DNA of 46,661 bases from JAJYSO01 sp964451785. Its GTDB lineage: Bacteria; Bacteroidota; Bacteroidia; Flavobacteriales; Flavobacteriaceae. The notes beneath the pieces are model-generated. The model was not told the DNA's origin. It saw only the letters and a list, made by a program, of their open reading frames with translations, and searched no databases. Position 1 is the first letter of the stretch, and each line of letters starts with the position of its first letter. The position numbers and the translations under genes were made by a program. Where the stretch lies: assembly GCA_964451785.1 (NCBI GenBank), contig CAYVJG010000021.1, positions 1-46,661 on the forward strand, given 5' to 3'. This document shows, piece after piece, positions 44,931 through 46,661 of this stretch.

Positions 44931-44938
44931 CAAATATA
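44931..44938 (-). promoter_or_regulatory. -7 box of the rpiB operon
   Basis: TATATTTG on the minus strand, full TAnnTTTG match, 22 bp before the rpiB ATG. Confidence 0.55.
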
Positions 44939-44989
44939 AGTAATGCTTTTGACCTATAAATCGCCTTTGTTAATTAAAAAATCAACTAG

Positions 44990-45430
44990 ACTTAGTATCA
45001 ATATTTTACCTTAAACCACAAATTGTGCATAATTGGTTATAAGTCTTGAAAACTAAATTTGTCCATTTATATTTTTTGATTATTAGCAGTTAAAATTTAA
45101 TATTACAAACATAAGTTATCACTTTATAACCAATGCTTACAAACACAAAATTCAGGATTATAAACAATTGTATAACTGTTTTTTAATTCACATTTTATTG
45201 TTGACAACTGTTTTCATAGATGTTTATAAGAATTAAATTCTACTCATTACCAAGCTTTTAAATTTAACAATTTTCAAATTGATTGTTCATTAATTATGAA
45301 TAACTCAAATCCCTAATTTGAAGCTAAAAAGTTATACCGCTATTCACAAACAATAATAGTAATCAGACTTTTTTTTTAAATTAAAAGAAAAGATTTTTAT
45401 AATTATATAATTGTTGATAACTCTCGCGAA
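44990..45430. other. AT-rich gap with DnaA-box-like words, weak oriC candidate
   Basis: No ORF. Contains one exact DnaA-box match (TTATNCACA): TTATGCACA on the minus strand at 45024-45032. Near matches with one mismatch are TTATAAACA (45158-45166), its inverse TGTTTATAA (45221-45229), TAATTCACA (45184-45192) and CTATTCACA (45340-45348). A very AT-rich tract at 45367-45420 could serve as an unwinding region. In such AT-rich DNA several near matches are expected by chance, so this is tentative. Confidence 0.3.
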
Positions 45431-45461
45431 GTATAAAAAGAGATGAAAGGAGTTGTGTTGA

Positions 45462-45701
45462 TCAAACGATGTGAAGATGATCTTGAGCGTTGAAATCGCG
45501 AAGGATTTTTTGTGCCATTTCGAGGTCTTCTGGATGGACTTTTAGGAAGATGCCTCCAAGGGCATTTGAGTAGAATGGAACAATGCCTATGACGGTCTCG
45601 TTTTGAAAAAAGAAACGCAGCTCTGCTTGTTCGAGTAAGAGTTTGAGTACAGCGTATTCGTAAGGGTAAGTAAAGGATGCTATTTTAACATAGTTGGTCA
45701 C
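45462..45701 (-). CDS. DUF2007-family small protein
   Basis: 79 residues from the GTG at 45701 (MTNYVKIASFTYPYEYAVLK). An ATG ten codons upstream (45731) is open, but a TATATTTG promoter box lies between them at 45721-45714, and family members typically start just before the KxASF strand, so GTG is chosen. Hallmarks are ASFTYPYEYAVLKLLLEQA, then FFQNETVIGIVPFYSNALGGIFLKV and a C-terminal amphipathic helix EDLEMAQKILRDF. The fold resembles a signal-transducing or PII-like small domain; the function is unknown. Monocistronic, between two large AT-rich gaps. Confidence 0.85.
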   Translation of the reverse strand: MTNYVKIASFTYPYEYAVLKLLLEQAELRFFFQNETVIGIVPFYSNALGGIFLKVHPEDLEMAQKILRDFNAQDHLHIV

Positions 45702-45713
45702 AAATCGCTGTTT

Positions 45714-45721
45714 CAAATATA
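45714..45721 (-). promoter_or_regulatory. -7 box that decides the DUF2007 start
   Basis: TATATTTG on the minus strand. Transcription would begin about 6 nt downstream, beyond the ATG at 45731 but just before the GTG at 45701. Confidence 0.5.
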
Positions 45722-45731
45722 GAGTTGGCAA

Positions 45732-46490
45732 GGTATGATTTTATCTGGTTGAAGCCAAATGAAATATAGCTGTAGATATGATTTCATGCTGTGATTCGAT
45801 AATTATGAGTTTTTTACCCTGTATTTTTTTACAAAGCTGCTTTTTGTTTAATTCTTAAAATTTTCAAAACTTAATATAACTTAGACTTAGACAATTATTT
45901 TGACGAATTAATTTAATTCTATAAAATGTGGAGAGACTGATAGGGTAATATCAACTCTTAATGAATCCAAAATACATAATTTTAAAATTGATTTTTGCAG
46001 CAAAAAGTGAGCTAAACCAGCATTGATTTTTGTATCCGATTTGAAACGTTTTTAAGCGTCGTTTACCGTCTTTGTTTTTTAATTTTTTTTCAACTTTTAG
46101 TTTAGAGTATAAATCGCTTTTTGGAAATTTAGATTTTAACGATACTTAGTTAGATATTTTTTTTAAAGCTAATTTACACGGCTTAAACGACGAGATAATA
46201 CAGAATTTAATTCTGTATTTATCAGATAAAAATAAGCTAGAAATTTCGTAGACTTCTAGCTACTAATTTTTCGCTATCAGCTTCAATAAAATTAAGAATG
46301 AATTAAAACTATATTTAAAATTTTATTTAACATTAAATAGAAATAAATTGAGTTTTTTAAAATAAGAAAACACAATTTTTTAAAACTACTAATACAATTA
46401 AAAGGTTGAAATTAGGTTTAATGATAATTTTTATTTTAACATTTTAATAGTAATAAAACTAAGGCTACATGTTGATTTAGATAGGTGATT
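45732..46490. other. Long AT-rich non-coding region
   Basis: About 760 bp without a credible gene on either strand. The only structure recognised is a near-perfect palindrome, ATACAGAATT-T-AATTCTGTAT, at 46198-46218. No tRNA or known RNA motif was seen. Confidence 0.5.
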
Positions 46491-46491
46491 T

Positions 46492-46600
46492 TTATACCAA
46501 TTATAATTATTTTTTAGCCCGATATAATGTCTTTTGTGGGTATAATACCGTGGGCTGGCTATAAATTACTAGTACAATGAGACAAAATCGAAATTGAACT
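46492..46600 (+). repeat. 109-nt dispersed repeat, uninterrupted copy
   Basis: Matches 42736-42769 plus 42932-43006. Left word TATACCAATTATAATTATTT; right words GGTATAATACCG and AAATTACTAGTACAATGAGA. It contains the short palindrome GGTATAATACC. It represents the state before insertion of the MITE-like element seen at 42770-42931. Confidence 0.8.
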
Positions 46601-46661
46601 AGTTAATTGGTTCTACCATTATTTGTGTGGGTAAAGATTTAGTCCCCCATGAAAAAATAGG

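Noticed and set aside
44990..46661. tRNA or rRNA gene in the long AT-rich right end
   Set aside because: No cloverleaf-like GC-rich segments, CCA ends or rRNA signature sequences were seen.

Overview
The window looks like a chromosomal segment of a marine or aquatic member of the Flavobacteriaceae (Bacteroidota). The evidence is a SusC/SusD pair, a secreted protein with a type IX secretion C-terminal domain, a surface-type subtilase lipoprotein, many lipobox-bearing exported proteins, low GC content, and repeated occurrence of the Bacteroidota sigma motif TAnnTTTG (with TTG 18-19 nt upstream in the best cases) just before gene starts. No genus is claimed. No rRNA, tRNA, CRISPR array, prophage or complete transposase gene was seen.

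Layout. 0.3-3.7 kb: glycosylasparaginase and a GH20 beta-N-acetylhexosaminidase, a plausible glycoprotein-glycan degrading pair. 4.0-7.2 kb: a polysaccharide export operon (Wza-like lipoprotein, then Wzc-like tyrosine autokinase). 7.7-11.8 kb: secreted S1/P1 nuclease, a 1.3-kb repeat mosaic, then an M49 dipeptidyl-peptidase III-like lipoprotein. 12-13.4 kb: yicC-gmk. 14-17.2 kb: tricorn-type protease. 17.6-21.2 kb: T9SS cargo protein, LuxE-family acyl transferase, secreted thioredoxin. 21.2-23.9 kb: NlpC/P60 lipoprotein and ComEC. 24-28.5 kb: LD-carboxypeptidase followed by GNAT/FemAB-like, DegT aminotransferase and Wzx flippase genes, an order that resembles wecD-wecE-wzxE. 29-30.2 kb: dprA. 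30.8-35.5 kb: SusC/SusD. 35.8-36.9 kb: GT9 glycosyltransferase. 37-40 kb: yebC convergent with a CPA2 antiporter. 40.1-42.7 kb: MBL hydrolase and S8 protease. 43-45.7 kb: rpiB-CDF-ElaA operon and a DUF2007 gene. 45.7-46.7 kb: AT-rich non-coding DNA.

The genes work mainly in envelope and surface biology: polysaccharide assembly and export (wza/wzc, DegT, Wzx, GT9), scavenging of glycans and peptides (GH20, glycosylasparaginase, SusCD, DPP III, tricorn, S8), nucleic acid use (S1/P1 nuclease, ComEC, DprA) and peptidoglycan trimming (S66, NlpC/P60). Housekeeping genes (gmk, rpiB, yebC, yicC) are interspersed.

The most unusual content is the non-coding DNA. Two 162-bp copies of a MITE-like element with about 50-nt imperfect terminal inverted repeats differ at one base. 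One copy ends on the stop codon of the tricorn gene. The other is inserted inside a different 109-nt dispersed repeat whose uninterrupted copy lies at the far right of the window. A second, modular repeat family is shared in direct and inverted orientation by several intergenic regions. An AT-rich gap near 45 kb holds DnaA-box-like words and is offered as a weak oriC candidate.
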